A stretch of DNA of 7,532 nucleotides from Weeksellaceae bacterium (GTDB taxonomy: Bacteria > Bacteroidota > Bacteroidia > Flavobacteriales > Weeksellaceae), in assembly GCA_028694715.1 (NCBI GenBank), contig JAQVKJ010000055.1, forward strand, positions 1 through 7,532, in the 5' to 3' direction. Below, in pieces: positions 1 through 7,186 of the stretch (within the stretch, counting starts at the first letter, position 1; each line of letters begins with the position of its first letter). The translations under genes and the position numbers were made by a program. The notes beneath the pieces are model-generated. The model saw nothing but the letters and a program-made list of their open reading frames with translations, had not been told where the DNA came from and searched no databases.

Positions 1-2686
1 CCAGATCGATGACCCAGTCTGCAGCTTTGATAATGTCAAGATGATGTTCAATCACAAAAACGCTGTGCCCGTTTTCAATCAGTGCCCTGAAGGCTTTCAA
101 CAGTTTTTTGATATCGTGGAAATGAAGACCAGTAGAGGGCTCATCGAAAATAAAAAGAGAATTTTGCTGTGTATGGTTTTTGCCGAGAAAAGAAGCGAGT
201 TTGATTCGCTGTGCCTCACCTCCCGAAAGGGTGTTCGAGGATTGTCCTAATTCCACATAACCCAAACCGGTTTCCTGCAACGGCAGCAGTTTTTCAACAA
301 TTCTTTCTTCATTTTGTTTTTGGAAGAATTCAACAGCTTCATCTATGGTCATATGAAGTATGTCCGAAATATTTTTTTGATGGTACCTGACTTCCAGAAT
401 TTCCTTTTTGAAACGATTCCCCTGACATGTATCACATTCGAGTTCCACATCGGCCATGAACTGCATTTCTATAGTGATGTAGCCTTCACCTTTGCAGGCG
501 TCGCAACGGCCGCCGTCCACATTGAACGAAAAATGTTTGGGCTGGAATCCCATCAGTTTGCTTGCTTTTTGTTTGGCAAACAGATTCCTGATTTCATCAT
601 AGGCTTTCACATAAGTAACCGGATTGGAACGGGAGGATTTGCCGATAGGGTGTTGGTCAATCAGTTCAATGTTCTGGATTTTTGAAATATCACCGCTAAG
701 TGTGTCGTAATCACCGATTTTATTGCCATAAATTTCCAGCTGCCTTTGCAATGCGGGAGTGAGAATTTCCTTCATCAGCGTGCTTTTTCCAGAACCACTG
801 ACACCTGTGATGACGGTCAGCATATTAAGCGGAAATTTCACATCGATGTTTTTCAGATTGTTTTCTCTTGCGCCAATGATTTGCAGATGATTTTTGACAG
901 GGATTCTTTTTGAAGGGACATCAATTTTCATCTTGCCGTTCAGATATTTTGCCGTAAGTGTTTCCGCTTTGAGTAACTCTTGAAAATTTCCTTCAAAAAC
1001 CACCCTTCCACCATTGATGCCGGCTTCGGGTCCAATGTCAATAATGTGATCTGCAGCGCGCATAATGTCTTCATCATGTTCAACCACTATCACAGTATTG
1101 CCCAAATCTCTTAGTTTTTTGAGTACGCCAATCAGTTTCTCGGTATCTCTTGAATGCAAACCAATGGAAGGTTCGTCCAGTATGTATATGGAACCCACAA
1201 GGCTACTGCCAAGCGAAGTAGCGAGATTGATTCGCTGACTCTCCCCACCCGACAAGGTATTAGAGGCACGGTTAAGTGTCAGATAAGAGAGCCCGACATC
1301 CATCAGAAAACCGATTCTATTTCGGATTTCTGTAAGTATTCTTTTCGCGACTTTATTTTCGTAATCTGTCAGTTGAAGTTGGTCAAAAAACAATTGGAGT
1401 TCATCCAATGGTAAGTCAACGAGGTCCTGCAGGGATTTGCCGTTGATTTTCACATAGCTGGCTTCTTTTCTCAATCTTTTTCCCTTGCAGTCCGGACAAA
1501 CAGTTTTGCCACGGTATCTCGACAACATGACACGGTATTGAATTTTATAGGTATTGGATTCGACCATTTTGAAAAAGCCGTCTATGCCTTCCCATTCGTT
1601 TGCTCCGTACCACAAAAATTCTTTTTGTTCGGAACTAAGCTGAAAATAAGGTTTGTGAATCGGAAAGGAATACCGTGCGGAGATGTTGATGAAATAATTT
1701 TTCCACTCGCTCATTTTATCACCTTTCCAAGCAACAACTGCGTCTTCGAATATTGAAAGATTTTTGTTGGGTATTACCAGATTTTCATCTATGCCGATGA
1801 CTTTTCCGTAGCCTTCGCAGGACGGACAGGCACCATAAGGATTATTGAAACTAAAAAAATGAATGCTTGGCTCGTTGAAAAGCATACCGTCCCGTTCAAA
1901 AGAATTTGAGAAAGTTTTTTCGATGAAATTGTCTGCGTTTTTGACAATCAGACTTCCTTTTCCCTCAAAAAAAGCGGTTTGTACCGAATCCGCCAGTCGG
2001 TGGTAAAAATGTTCATCGTCTTTGGTATTGACTCGGTCAATCAGCAAGTGAACTTTGGCTTTGTCTTTGGGTTCAAAGTTAAACTCAAGTAAATCTTCTA
2101 TTTTCACCTGGTTTCCATCGATTTCCATTCTTGTAAAGCCTTGCTGCCTGAGGATTTTCAGCAATTCATCAAAGCTTCGCACTCCGGTATTGTAGAGCGG
2201 TGCCAAAATCAGAATAGCAGAGTCAATGGGCAGTGACTGTATATAGTCAATCACATCTGTAACCGTATCTTTTTGAACAGCTTCGCCTGAAATTGGGGAA
2301 TATGTTTGGCCAATCCTTGCAAATAGCAGCTTCAGATAATCATAAATTTCGGTAGAAGTTCCCACCGTCGATCTGGGATTGGAGCTGATAACTTTTTGTT
2401 GTATGGCGATGGCAGGTGAAATGCCTTTGATGTACTCTACCTGTGGTTTGTCCAATTTTCCTAAAAATTGTCGTGCGTACGATGATAGACTTTCTACATA
2501 TCTTCTTTGTCCTTCTGCATAAAGCGTATCAAAAGCGAGCGATGATTTTCCGGAACCCGAAAGCCCGGTGATGACCACCAATTTGTTTTTGGGAATAGCT
2601 AAATCAATGTTTTTTAGATTGTGGAGTTTCGCACCTTTGATGACAATGAACTCTTTGGGGTGATATGTTGAAATCGGATTTTTCAT
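1..2686 (-). CDS. uvrA: UvrA, excinuclease ABC subunit A (3' end cut by window edge)
   Basis: UvrA is the damage-sensing ATPase of nucleotide excision repair. It dimerises, loads UvrB on lesions and acts in the cytoplasm. About 895 codons are visible against a usual length near 940, so only the C-terminal tail is missing. Reading the minus strand: Walker A of the first ATPase domain (GLSGSGKSS) at residues 41-49; a CPSC pair near 287; first ABC signature LSGGESQR near 480; Walker [10 protein letters not shown] near 505; second Walker [10 protein letters not shown] near 630; a complete CxxC-x19-CxxC zinc module near 727-752; second signature LSGGEAQR near 820; second Walker [10 protein letters not shown] near 846. 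The ATG at 2686 is chosen because it puts the first Walker A at the usual place and an in-frame TAA lies about 40 nt upstream. The first zinc module lacks its first Cys pair (see findings). The identification is certain. Confidence 0.98.
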   Translation of the reverse strand, partial: MKNPISTYHPKEFIVIKGAKLHNLKNIDLAIPKNKLVVITGLSGSGKSSLAFDTLYAEGQRRYVESLSSYARQFLGKLDKPQVEYIKGISPAIAIQQKVISSNPRSTVGTSTEIYDYLKLLFARIGQTYSPISGEAVQKDTVTDVIDYIQSLPIDSAILILAPLYNTGVRSFDELLKILRQQGFTRMEIDGNQVKIEDLLEFNFEPKDKAKVHLLIDRVNTKDDEHFYHRLADSVQTAFFEGKGSLIVKNADNFIEKTFSNSFERDGMLFNEPSIHFFSFNNPYGACPSCEGYGKVIGIDENLVIPNKNLSIFEDAVVAWKGDKMSEWKNYFINISARYSFPIHKPYFQLSSEQKEFLWYGANEWEGIDGFFKMVESNTYKIQYRVMLSRYRGKTVCPDCKGKRLRKEASYVKINGKSLQDLVDLPLDELQLFFDQLQLTDYENKVAKRILTEIRNRIGFLMDVGLSYLTLNRASNTLSGGESQRINLATSLGSSLVGSIYILDEPSIGLHSRDTEKLIGVLKKLRDLGNTVIVVEHDEDIMRAADHIIDIGPEAGINGGRVVFEGNFQELLKAETLTAKYLNGKMKIDVPSKRIPVKNHLQIIGARENNLKNIDVKFPLNMLTVITGVSGSGKSTLMKEILTPALQRQLEIYGNKIGDYDTLSGDISKIQNIELIDQHPIGKSSRSNPVTYVKAYDEIRNLFAKQKASKLMGFQPKHFSFNVDGGRCDACKGEGYITIEMQFMADVELECDTCQGNRFKKEILEVRYHQKNISDILHMTIDEAVEFFQKQNEERIVEKLLPLQETGLGYVELGQSSNTLSGGEAQRIKLASFLGKNHTQQNSLFIFDEPSTGLHFHDIKKLLKAFRALIENGHSVFVIEHHLDIIKAADWVIDL

Positions 2687-2695
2687 TTTAAGCTG

Positions 2696-2703
2696 CAAAG
2701 GTA
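2696..2703 (-). promoter_or_regulatory. Putative -7 box for uvrA
   Basis: On the minus strand this reads TACCTTTG, a full match to the Bacteroidota -7 consensus TAnnTTTG. It ends 9 nt before the uvrA ATG, so transcription would start only a few bases before the start codon. I see no TTTG/TTG element at the usual 19-21 nt spacing upstream. The call therefore rests on the -7 box and its position. Confidence 0.5.
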
Positions 2704-2744
2704 CAAAATCTTCATTCCAATAGATTTAATCCCAAAACAATTTC

Positions 2745-2752
2745 TACATTTG
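2745..2752 (+). promoter_or_regulatory. Putative -7 box for the 78-aa protein gene
   Basis: TACATTTG matches the TAnnTTTG -7 consensus exactly and ends 4 nt before the ATG at 2757. If it is used, the transcript would begin at or almost at the start codon, giving a leaderless or near-leaderless mRNA. It diverges from the uvrA box 41 bp away. No clear -33 element is seen. Confidence 0.45.
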
Positions 2753-2756
2753 AAAA

Positions 2757-2993
2757 ATGAAAAGACTGAAATTGATTTGGGATTTTTTCGGGCCGGATGC
2801 CAAACGAACAGCTGAGCATCAGATGGAGCATCTGAATGAATTCATTGAGCGAGAAGGTCTGAAAAACAAATTAAGCGGAGTGGAGCATTTTTCTGATAAT
2901 GAATCAATTTGTTATATGGTGGTGAATGAAGATGAAATGATTTCTGTTCGGGATGCACTTCGGCCACACAGAGGAGAATGGTATGAGGAATAA
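2757..2993 (+). CDS. Conserved small hypothetical protein, 78 aa
   Basis: This is a short, charged, soluble protein with no signal peptide or membrane segment. The N-terminus MKRLKLIWDFFGPDA is followed by a helix-like stretch rich in His and Glu (about residues 17-33), a middle part ending in a beta-like CYMVVNEDEM (47-56), and the C-terminal motif VRDALRPHRGEWYE (60-77). From memory it resembles a family of roughly 75-80 aa Bacteroidota proteins that share the IWDF.GPDA start and the ALRPHRGE end. I cannot assign a function. The next in-frame ATG is codon 23, and using it would lose the N-terminal motif, so the ATG at 2757 is preferred. The gene diverges from uvrA with 70 bp between the two starts and lies 59 bp before the lipoprotein gene. 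Neither neighbour explains its role. Confidence 0.85.
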   Translation: MKRLKLIWDFFGPDAKRTAEHQMEHLNEFIEREGLKNKLSGVEHFSDNESICYMVVNEDEMISVRDALRPHRGEWYEE

Positions 2994-3052
2994 TTACTTG
3001 GCGTATGCAATAAACGAGAACAATTTTTGTTATTAAACTTATATACATTATT

Positions 3053-3496
3053 ATGAAAAAATTACTTGGATTGTTGTTACTGGCGGGGTTTATGACCGTT
3101 TTTGTCGGTTGTAGTTCGGATGATGACGGGCCGGCGGCTCCTCAATTTACGATTGTGGGTACATGGAAAGTGACGGGAAAACTAATCAATAATGAGCCAC
3201 AGGACATCAGTGACATCTGCGTTTACAAAGGAAATATGAAATTTGTCAATGGAGGTGTTTATGTGGAAGATGTATGGAGTGAAGACGATGAAAATCCTTG
3301 TCATTTGGAAGAAACCATTGGTGGTAACTGGGAAAAGAACGGTGATTCATACACAGTTTCCATTACAACCGAGGGAGGTGAATCACTTCTGCCTGCGCAG
3401 TTTACTCCGATTCTTGAGCAGGGTGAAATCAATCGCTTCAAAATTTCTGCTACTATTCTGGGTACGACTACCACGCTGATTTTCACCAAACAATAA
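3053..3496 (+). CDS. Lipocalin-like lipoprotein, probably surface exposed
   Basis: This is a 147-aa secreted lipoprotein of unknown ligand. Residues 1-19 form a lipoprotein signal peptide: MKK, then a Leu-rich core, then FVG before Cys20. Cys20 would be the lipidated residue. It is followed by SSDDD (21-25), which resembles the acidic lipoprotein export signal that sends Bacteroidota lipoproteins to the outer face of the outer membrane. The mature part begins with IVGTWKVTG (34-42), then Cys56, Cys83 and GNWEKNGDSYTVS (91-103). This pattern of GTW, two Cys and a second GxW is that of the short lipocalin-like beta-barrel proteins common in this phylum. The Cys pair may form a disulfide. No clear -7 box is seen in the 59 bp upstream, so read-through from the 78-aa gene is possible. 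Transcription ends at the hairpin at 3532-3562. Confidence 0.9.
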   Translation: MKKLLGLLLLAGFMTVFVGCSSDDDGPAAPQFTIVGTWKVTGKLINNEPQDISDICVYKGNMKFVNGGVYVEDVWSEDDENPCHLEETIGGNWEKNGDSYTVSITTEGGESLLPAQFTPILEQGEINRFKISATILGTTTTLIFTKQ

Positions 3497-3531
3497 TTAT
3501 CTATATATGATTACTCATAAGTGAAGTATAT

Positions 3532-3562
3532 AAAAAAACCGGCGACATGCCGGTTTTTTTTT
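3532..3562. terminator. Bidirectional intrinsic terminator
   Basis: Seven A are followed by CCGGC, the loop GACAT, then GCCGG and nine T. The 12-bp stem pairs 3532-3543 with 3549-3560, and the GC core is flanked by an A tract on one side and a T tract on the other. It therefore works as a Rho-independent terminator on both strands. It sits 36 bp after the lipoprotein stop and 15 bp after the M23 gene stop, exactly between two converging genes. Confidence 0.93.
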
Positions 3563-3576
3563 GAGGAAGAAGTTGG

Positions 3577-4941
3577 TTACTTCTTGATGATTTTGGTGAC
3601 AGAATTTTTTCGATGAATGTCTGTGGCTTTGATAATGTATACACCCGAAGGAAGTGTTCTCAGACTAATGGATTTTATTCCGTTCATATCACTGATTTGT
3701 CTGATGACTTTACCTTGTGAGTTAATGAGTTGAATTTCGGTTACTTTTTCTGCAGATTCGATCTGCACCAAATCGGTGGTTGGGTTGGGGAATACTTTGA
3801 ATTCTTTGATTTCATTTTCGTCTGTGTTCAGCTGACCCACATAGAAATCATGTGTTACAGTTTTGCCATTGTAGGTGACTTGCCATTTCCAATTCCCATC
3901 CATGGTCGTTTCAAGTGGCCAATACCATAATGAAAGATAATAGGTTTCGCTGGAAGTGACATCCCATTGGTTATGCGTACTCCCGTCAGGTCTGATGACT
4001 TTCAGATTCATTGTGGAATTTAGCATTTGGTCGGTCAGATAAACAGCAATATAAACCAATTCACCGGTTTCAAAATAATCTTTGATATTGGGGATTTCCT
4101 GCTGTGGACATTCCGGGAAAACAGGTGGGGCGAAATGAGTAAGTAAGGCATTGATAGATGGGTTGTCATGCTCCAATTGGTCTTCCCACCAAGATTCAGT
4201 ATTTAGCGAGTTACAACTTCCCTGAAAAGGATCAATCAAACTGCTTCCATCGTACACTTCAAAATGCAGGTGCGGACCGGTAGAATTGCCCGAACTGCCA
4301 ACCACCCCAAGGAATTCACCTTTTGAAACAGTATCACCCACATTTTTGGTGGTGAGTGAACCTTTTTTCATATGACCATACCATCCGATAGAGCCGTCTG
4401 TATGCTGAAGATAAATCGCATTCCATTCTCCGCCTCCCATTACGCAACTCCGGTCGTCGTTTCCATCTGATTTTAAAATGATTTGACCGTCGGCGGCGGC
4501 GACATTTTCAGCCTGAAGATAATCCATGGCATACCAGTAAAACGGCCACAAATAGATGTCCGTTCCCTTGTGTCCGTTATAGGTTTTTGCCCCGCAGTAG
4601 TAGTCGAGTAGTCCTGAGCCGGCCTGGTGGTCAACGAAGTTGGAAATGCCCCAGATCTGGTTGTATCCCACTCCTTCGGCCATTTTTACAGGCCATCCGA
4701 AAGCGGCAAGCTCTGGCTTGGAAGCTTCGTCGTACAATAATCTGCCCTCATCTTTCAGCATTTGAATGTTGTTGTTGATTTTCTCAATAATCAATAATCT
4801 TTGTTCTTCTGTCACACATTGGTACCCTTCGTCAACCCTGTAGTCAAAACTTTGGAAATGGGTTTCAGGCGGGCTTTGTGCCTGGAGGCCAAGACTGCTG
4901 ATTAATAAGGTTGTAATAAAGTAGAATTTCTTAATTTTCAT
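3577..4941 (-). CDS. Secreted M23 (LytM-type) metallopeptidase with T9SS sorting domain
   Basis: This is a 454-aa predicted zinc peptidase of the peptidoglycan-hydrolase M23 fold. Residues 1-22 are a Sec signal peptide ending in LQAQ. The peptidase domain spans about 85-240. Zinc ligands should be His124 and Asp128 in GHKGTD and His226 in PHLHFEV, with His190 (WYGH) and His224 as the other active-site His. An aromatic insertion LWPFYWYAMDYLQ (131-143) follows Asp128, and Cys116 and Cys166 may pair. Residues 285-370 look like a beta-sandwich module. The C-terminal 75 residues are a type A T9SS sorting domain, with FPNPTTD (384-390), LPSGVYIIKA (430-439) and a basic end IIKK. The protein should therefore cross the outer membrane and be released or anchored on the surface. 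The substrate, whether peptidoglycan of self or rivals or another protein, cannot be told from sequence. The ATG is set by the signal peptide. Confidence 0.95.
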   Translation of the reverse strand: MKIKKFYFITTLLISSLGLQAQSPPETHFQSFDYRVDEGYQCVTEEQRLLIIEKINNNIQMLKDEGRLLYDEASKPELAAFGWPVKMAEGVGYNQIWGISNFVDHQAGSGLLDYYCGAKTYNGHKGTDIYLWPFYWYAMDYLQAENVAAADGQIILKSDGNDDRSCVMGGGEWNAIYLQHTDGSIGWYGHMKKGSLTTKNVGDTVSKGEFLGVVGSSGNSTGPHLHFEVYDGSSLIDPFQGSCNSLNTESWWEDQLEHDNPSINALLTHFAPPVFPECPQQEIPNIKDYFETGELVYIAVYLTDQMLNSTMNLKVIRPDGSTHNQWDVTSSETYYLSLWYWPLETTMDGNWKWQVTYNGKTVTHDFYVGQLNTDENEIKEFKVFPNPTTDLVQIESAEKVTEIQLINSQGKVIRQISDMNGIKSISLRTLPSGVYIIKATDIHRKNSVTKIIKK

Positions 4942-4978
4942 AGGATTTGTATTTTGTTGTTAAAATTTAATTTGTAAA

Positions 4979-4986
4979 CAAAATTA
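4979..4986 (-). promoter_or_regulatory. Candidate -7 box for the M23 peptidase gene
   Basis: On the minus strand this reads TAATTTTG, matching TAnnTTTG. It lies 37 nt before the ATG at 4941, giving a leader of about 30 nt. There is no clear -33 partner. Such a box is expected by chance about once per 1.3 kb per strand in DNA this AT-rich, so the support comes mainly from position. Confidence 0.35.
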
Positions 4987-5356
4987 ACAATTAATAGAAT
5001 TGACCATTTATTCAAACAGCGCAATTTGTACAGAAAAATTACAATGTAAAAAAATCAGACAAAGTAAAAGCTTTCACATAAGTAGATTTTGACGGTTTTT
5101 TCTCAATGATAATTAATTAACATTTTTCACACTTTAATATTATTATTCAATGAAAAATCTGTTTATAGGGGTTTATAAGCAATAAAGACACTGGAGCTTT
5201 GATCATCGTTTGGGAATGCCCGTAGCAATTGAAATTAAATCCGTTCACAGCACAAAAAAATCATCAACCAAAGTTATTTGCTAATAAATCAATGAGTTAT
5301 AAACAATCTCTATGTCATACGAAGCTTTCTAAAAAACTATGAATTGATTTTTTTGT

Positions 5357-5364
5357 TACATTTG
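5357..5364 (+). promoter_or_regulatory. Candidate -7 box upstream of nnr
   Basis: TACATTTG is a full match to TAnnTTTG and is identical to the box in front of the 78-aa gene. It would give a leader of about 170 nt before nnr and about 30 nt before the small frame at 5402. A weaker alternative, TAACTTTA at 5521-5528, lies 10 nt before the nnr ATG and would give a short leader like those of other genes here. The sequence alone does not decide between them. Confidence 0.35.
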
Positions 5365-5401
5365 ATAACAAGAAATCTATCCCAACATAAATTATACAAC
5401 A

Positions 5402-5542
5402 ATGATAAGTTTAATCACTTTTAATAGAGCTATCCTTTGCTTTTCCTTCTATTCTGAATCCTGCTTGTTTCACAAAATAAACACCCCAAATGCAACTACC
5501 AGATTGAGATTTGTGTCACCTAACTTTAACTCCGACCAATGA
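5402..5542 (+). other. Doubtful 46-codon frame overlapping the nnr start
   Basis: ATG at 5402 opens 46 codons that end in TGA at 5540-5542, overlapping the nnr ATG in an ATGA arrangement. The predicted peptide begins MISLITFNRAILCFSF and ends in VSPNFNSDQ. I recognise no family, and the composition looks like translated AT-rich intergenic DNA. It is recorded because the ATGA overlap and the -7 box 37 nt upstream are what a translated leader peptide would have. Chance is the more likely explanation. Confidence 0.15.
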
Positions 5543-7050
5543 AAATACTCGCATCAGAACAATTGAAAGTAGTCGAAAAGGAGACTATAAATTTGAGAGG
5601 AATTCAAATGATTGACCTGATGGAAATTGCGGCCACTGCTGTATTTGAAAGACTCAAAACAAAATTTGAATTCATGCGAACCCATTTCCTTGTTTTTTGT
5701 GGTACGGGCAACAACGGTGGCGATGGTCTGGCACTTGCCAGAATGTTGAAGAATTCCGGTGCAACAGTAAAAGTTTATTTGCTGGAATCAGATAATTATT
5801 CGACAGACAACAAAACCAATCAAAACAGACTGAATGAAATCGGGCACGACATTGAAATTATCAACGAGCATTCTCTTTTTGAATTCAGTAAAGATCAAAT
5901 CATTATCGATTCGATTTTTGGCTACGGATTGAATCGTCCGGCAGAAGGAGAAATCAAATCAATTATTGAGCAAATCAATCGTTCAGGCTGTACAGTGATT
6001 TCCATTGATTTGCCTTCAGGTATGTATTGCGATCGATTGAACCAAGAAAATGATTCTGTCGTTTACTCAAATCTTTGTCTGACATTTGATTCACCCAAAC
6101 TTTCAATGCTGCTGCCAGAAAGCCGGTATCACATTGACCGGTTTGAATGTCTGGACATCGGATTTGATACGGCGGCCGTTCACCGCCAACAGAGTCCTTA
6201 TCATTTTATTGACCGTGCCATGGCCTCGGCATTCAAAATAAATAGAAATCGTTTTGCCTACAAATACAAATTTGGAAATCTGTTATTTGTAGGTGGCAGT
6301 TACGGAAAAATGGGTGCTGTTTGTCTTGGCTCGCGTGCGGCAATGCGTTGTGGTGCGGGCGTGCTGACCACTTATATCCCAAAATGCGGTTATCAAATGA
6401 TGCAAACTGTTTTTCCTGAAGCGATGACAATGACCTGTTTTGCCGAGGAAAAACTTATTTCTTTTCCGGATGTCTTTCGTTTTGATACCATTGCGATCGG
6501 GCCGGGAATGGGAACTGACAAAAAAACCGCAGCCGCCTTCGAACAATTCCTTGCAGAAAATGATTTGACAGATAAAAAATTACTGATAGATGCGGATGGA
6601 ATCAATCTGCTTTCAGCGAACAAAAATCTGCTTGAGTTACTCCCACACAAAACCATTATTACTCCACATGACAAAGAATTACAAAGATTGATTGGCAATT
6701 GGAAGGATTCGTTTGAAAAAATTGAAAAAATAAAACTGCTCAGCAATAATTATCAACTGATTGTAGTTTCTAAGGGGGCATTCACTCAGGTGCATCTACC
6801 TTCAGGCGTAATATGTTTTAATTCATCCGGCAATCCGGGAATGGCCACTGCGGGCAGTGGGGATGTGTTGACTGGAATGATTGCCGGACTGTTGGCGAGG
6901 GGACATCCGGCAGAAGAAGCAGCATTATTGGGTGTGTACCTACACGGACTGAGCGGTGATCTGGCAGTCGAAACAGTGGGTGAAGAATCCCTGATAGCAT
7001 CAGACTTGATTGAGTGGATTCCTATTGCTTTTAAAAATACATTTGACTAA
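5539..7050 (+). CDS. nnr: Bifunctional NAD(P)H-hydrate epimerase / ADP-dependent NAD(P)H-hydrate dehydratase
   Basis: This cytoplasmic metabolite-repair enzyme restores damaged NADH and NADPH. The N-terminal YjeF_N half interconverts R- and S-NAD(P)HX, and the C-terminal kinase-like half dehydrates S-NAD(P)HX using ADP. The 503-aa length fits the fused form. Epimerase half (about 1-215): start MKILASEQLK, CGTGNNGGDG (54-63), probable catalytic Asp124 in IDSIFGYGLNRP, and IDLPSG (156-161). Dehydratase half (about 225-497): GGSYGKMGA (252-260), RCGAGVLT (270-277), GPGMGTD (321-327), DADGINLL (351-358), TPH (375-377), and NPGMATAGSGDVLTG (432-446) with catalytic Asp442. Several usually conserved spots deviate: YKY where HKG is common, TPHD where TPHP is common. 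The core motifs are intact, so it is probably active. An in-frame TAA 10 nt upstream fixes the ATG at 5539 as the first possible start. Confidence 0.97.
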   Translation: MKILASEQLKVVEKETINLRGIQMIDLMEIAATAVFERLKTKFEFMRTHFLVFCGTGNNGGDGLALARMLKNSGATVKVYLLESDNYSTDNKTNQNRLNEIGHDIEIINEHSLFEFSKDQIIIDSIFGYGLNRPAEGEIKSIIEQINRSGCTVISIDLPSGMYCDRLNQENDSVVYSNLCLTFDSPKLSMLLPESRYHIDRFECLDIGFDTAAVHRQQSPYHFIDRAMASAFKINRNRFAYKYKFGNLLFVGGSYGKMGAVCLGSRAAMRCGAGVLTTYIPKCGYQMMQTVFPEAMTMTCFAEEKLISFPDVFRFDTIAIGPGMGTDKKTAAAFEQFLAENDLTDKKLLIDADGINLLSANKNLLELLPHKTIITPHDKELQRLIGNWKDSFEKIEKIKLLSNNYQLIVVSKGAFTQVHLPSGVICFNSSGNPGMATAGSGDVLTGMIAGLLARGHPAEEAALLGVYLHGLSGDLAVETVGEESLIASDLIEWIPIAFKNTFD

Positions 7051-7186
7051 TTCTGAAGAAACAATGGTTTTTAGGAATGAATCTTATTTTTTGTTGAAAA
7101 CTCTGCCCGGATTCTTCATATTAAACAACTTTTCTAAGACCTGAATTTGGATTCAATAGCTTATTTTTGCATACAAATTTCCAGCA
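7051..7186. other. Intergenic region between nnr and transketolase
   Basis: This is a 136-bp AT-rich gap. No intrinsic terminator follows nnr: the only inverted repeat (7-bp arms TGAAGAA and TTCTTCA at 7054-7060 and 7112-7118) has a 51-nt loop and no T tract. The right end carries the probable transketolase promoter. Confidence 0.6.
7162..7169 (+). promoter_or_regulatory. Putative -7 box for the transketolase gene
   Basis: TATTTTTG fits TAnnTTTG and ends 17 nt before the ATG at 7187, for a leader of roughly 10 nt. No -33 element is seen at the normal spacing. It supports separate transcription of transketolase from nnr. Confidence 0.45.

Larger units (their letters stand above)
4942..5538. 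other. AT-rich intergenic region, 597 bp
   Basis: This stretch lies between the divergent M23 and nnr genes. It is clearly richer in A and T than the flanking genes. It contains TAnnTTTG-type boxes at 4979-4986 and 5269-5276 (both minus) and at 5357-5364 (plus). It also holds a 46-codon frame ending at the nnr start (5402-5542). I see no tRNA, hairpin terminator, long repeat or degraded gene. It is long for a divergent promoter region in this window: the uvrA side uses 70 bp. An unrecognised small RNA or a decayed gene is possible but not supported by anything I can read. Confidence 0.6.

Noticed and set aside
41..1756. Several plus-strand open frames of 69-123 codons inside 1-2686
   Set aside because: They lie antisense to uvrA, whose minus-strand frame is continuous and carries all family motifs.
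5164..5179. Tandem GTTTATA copies as a repeat element
   Set aside because: There are only two copies of 7 bp in very AT-rich DNA, which is expected by chance.
6233..7000. Minus-strand open frames of 60-117 codons
   Set aside because: They are antisense to nnr, with no family resemblance and no promoter of their own.
7054..7118. Inverted repeat TGAAGAA / TTCTTCA after nnr as a terminator
   Set aside because: The arms are 7 bp and AT-rich with a 51-nt loop, and no T tract follows.
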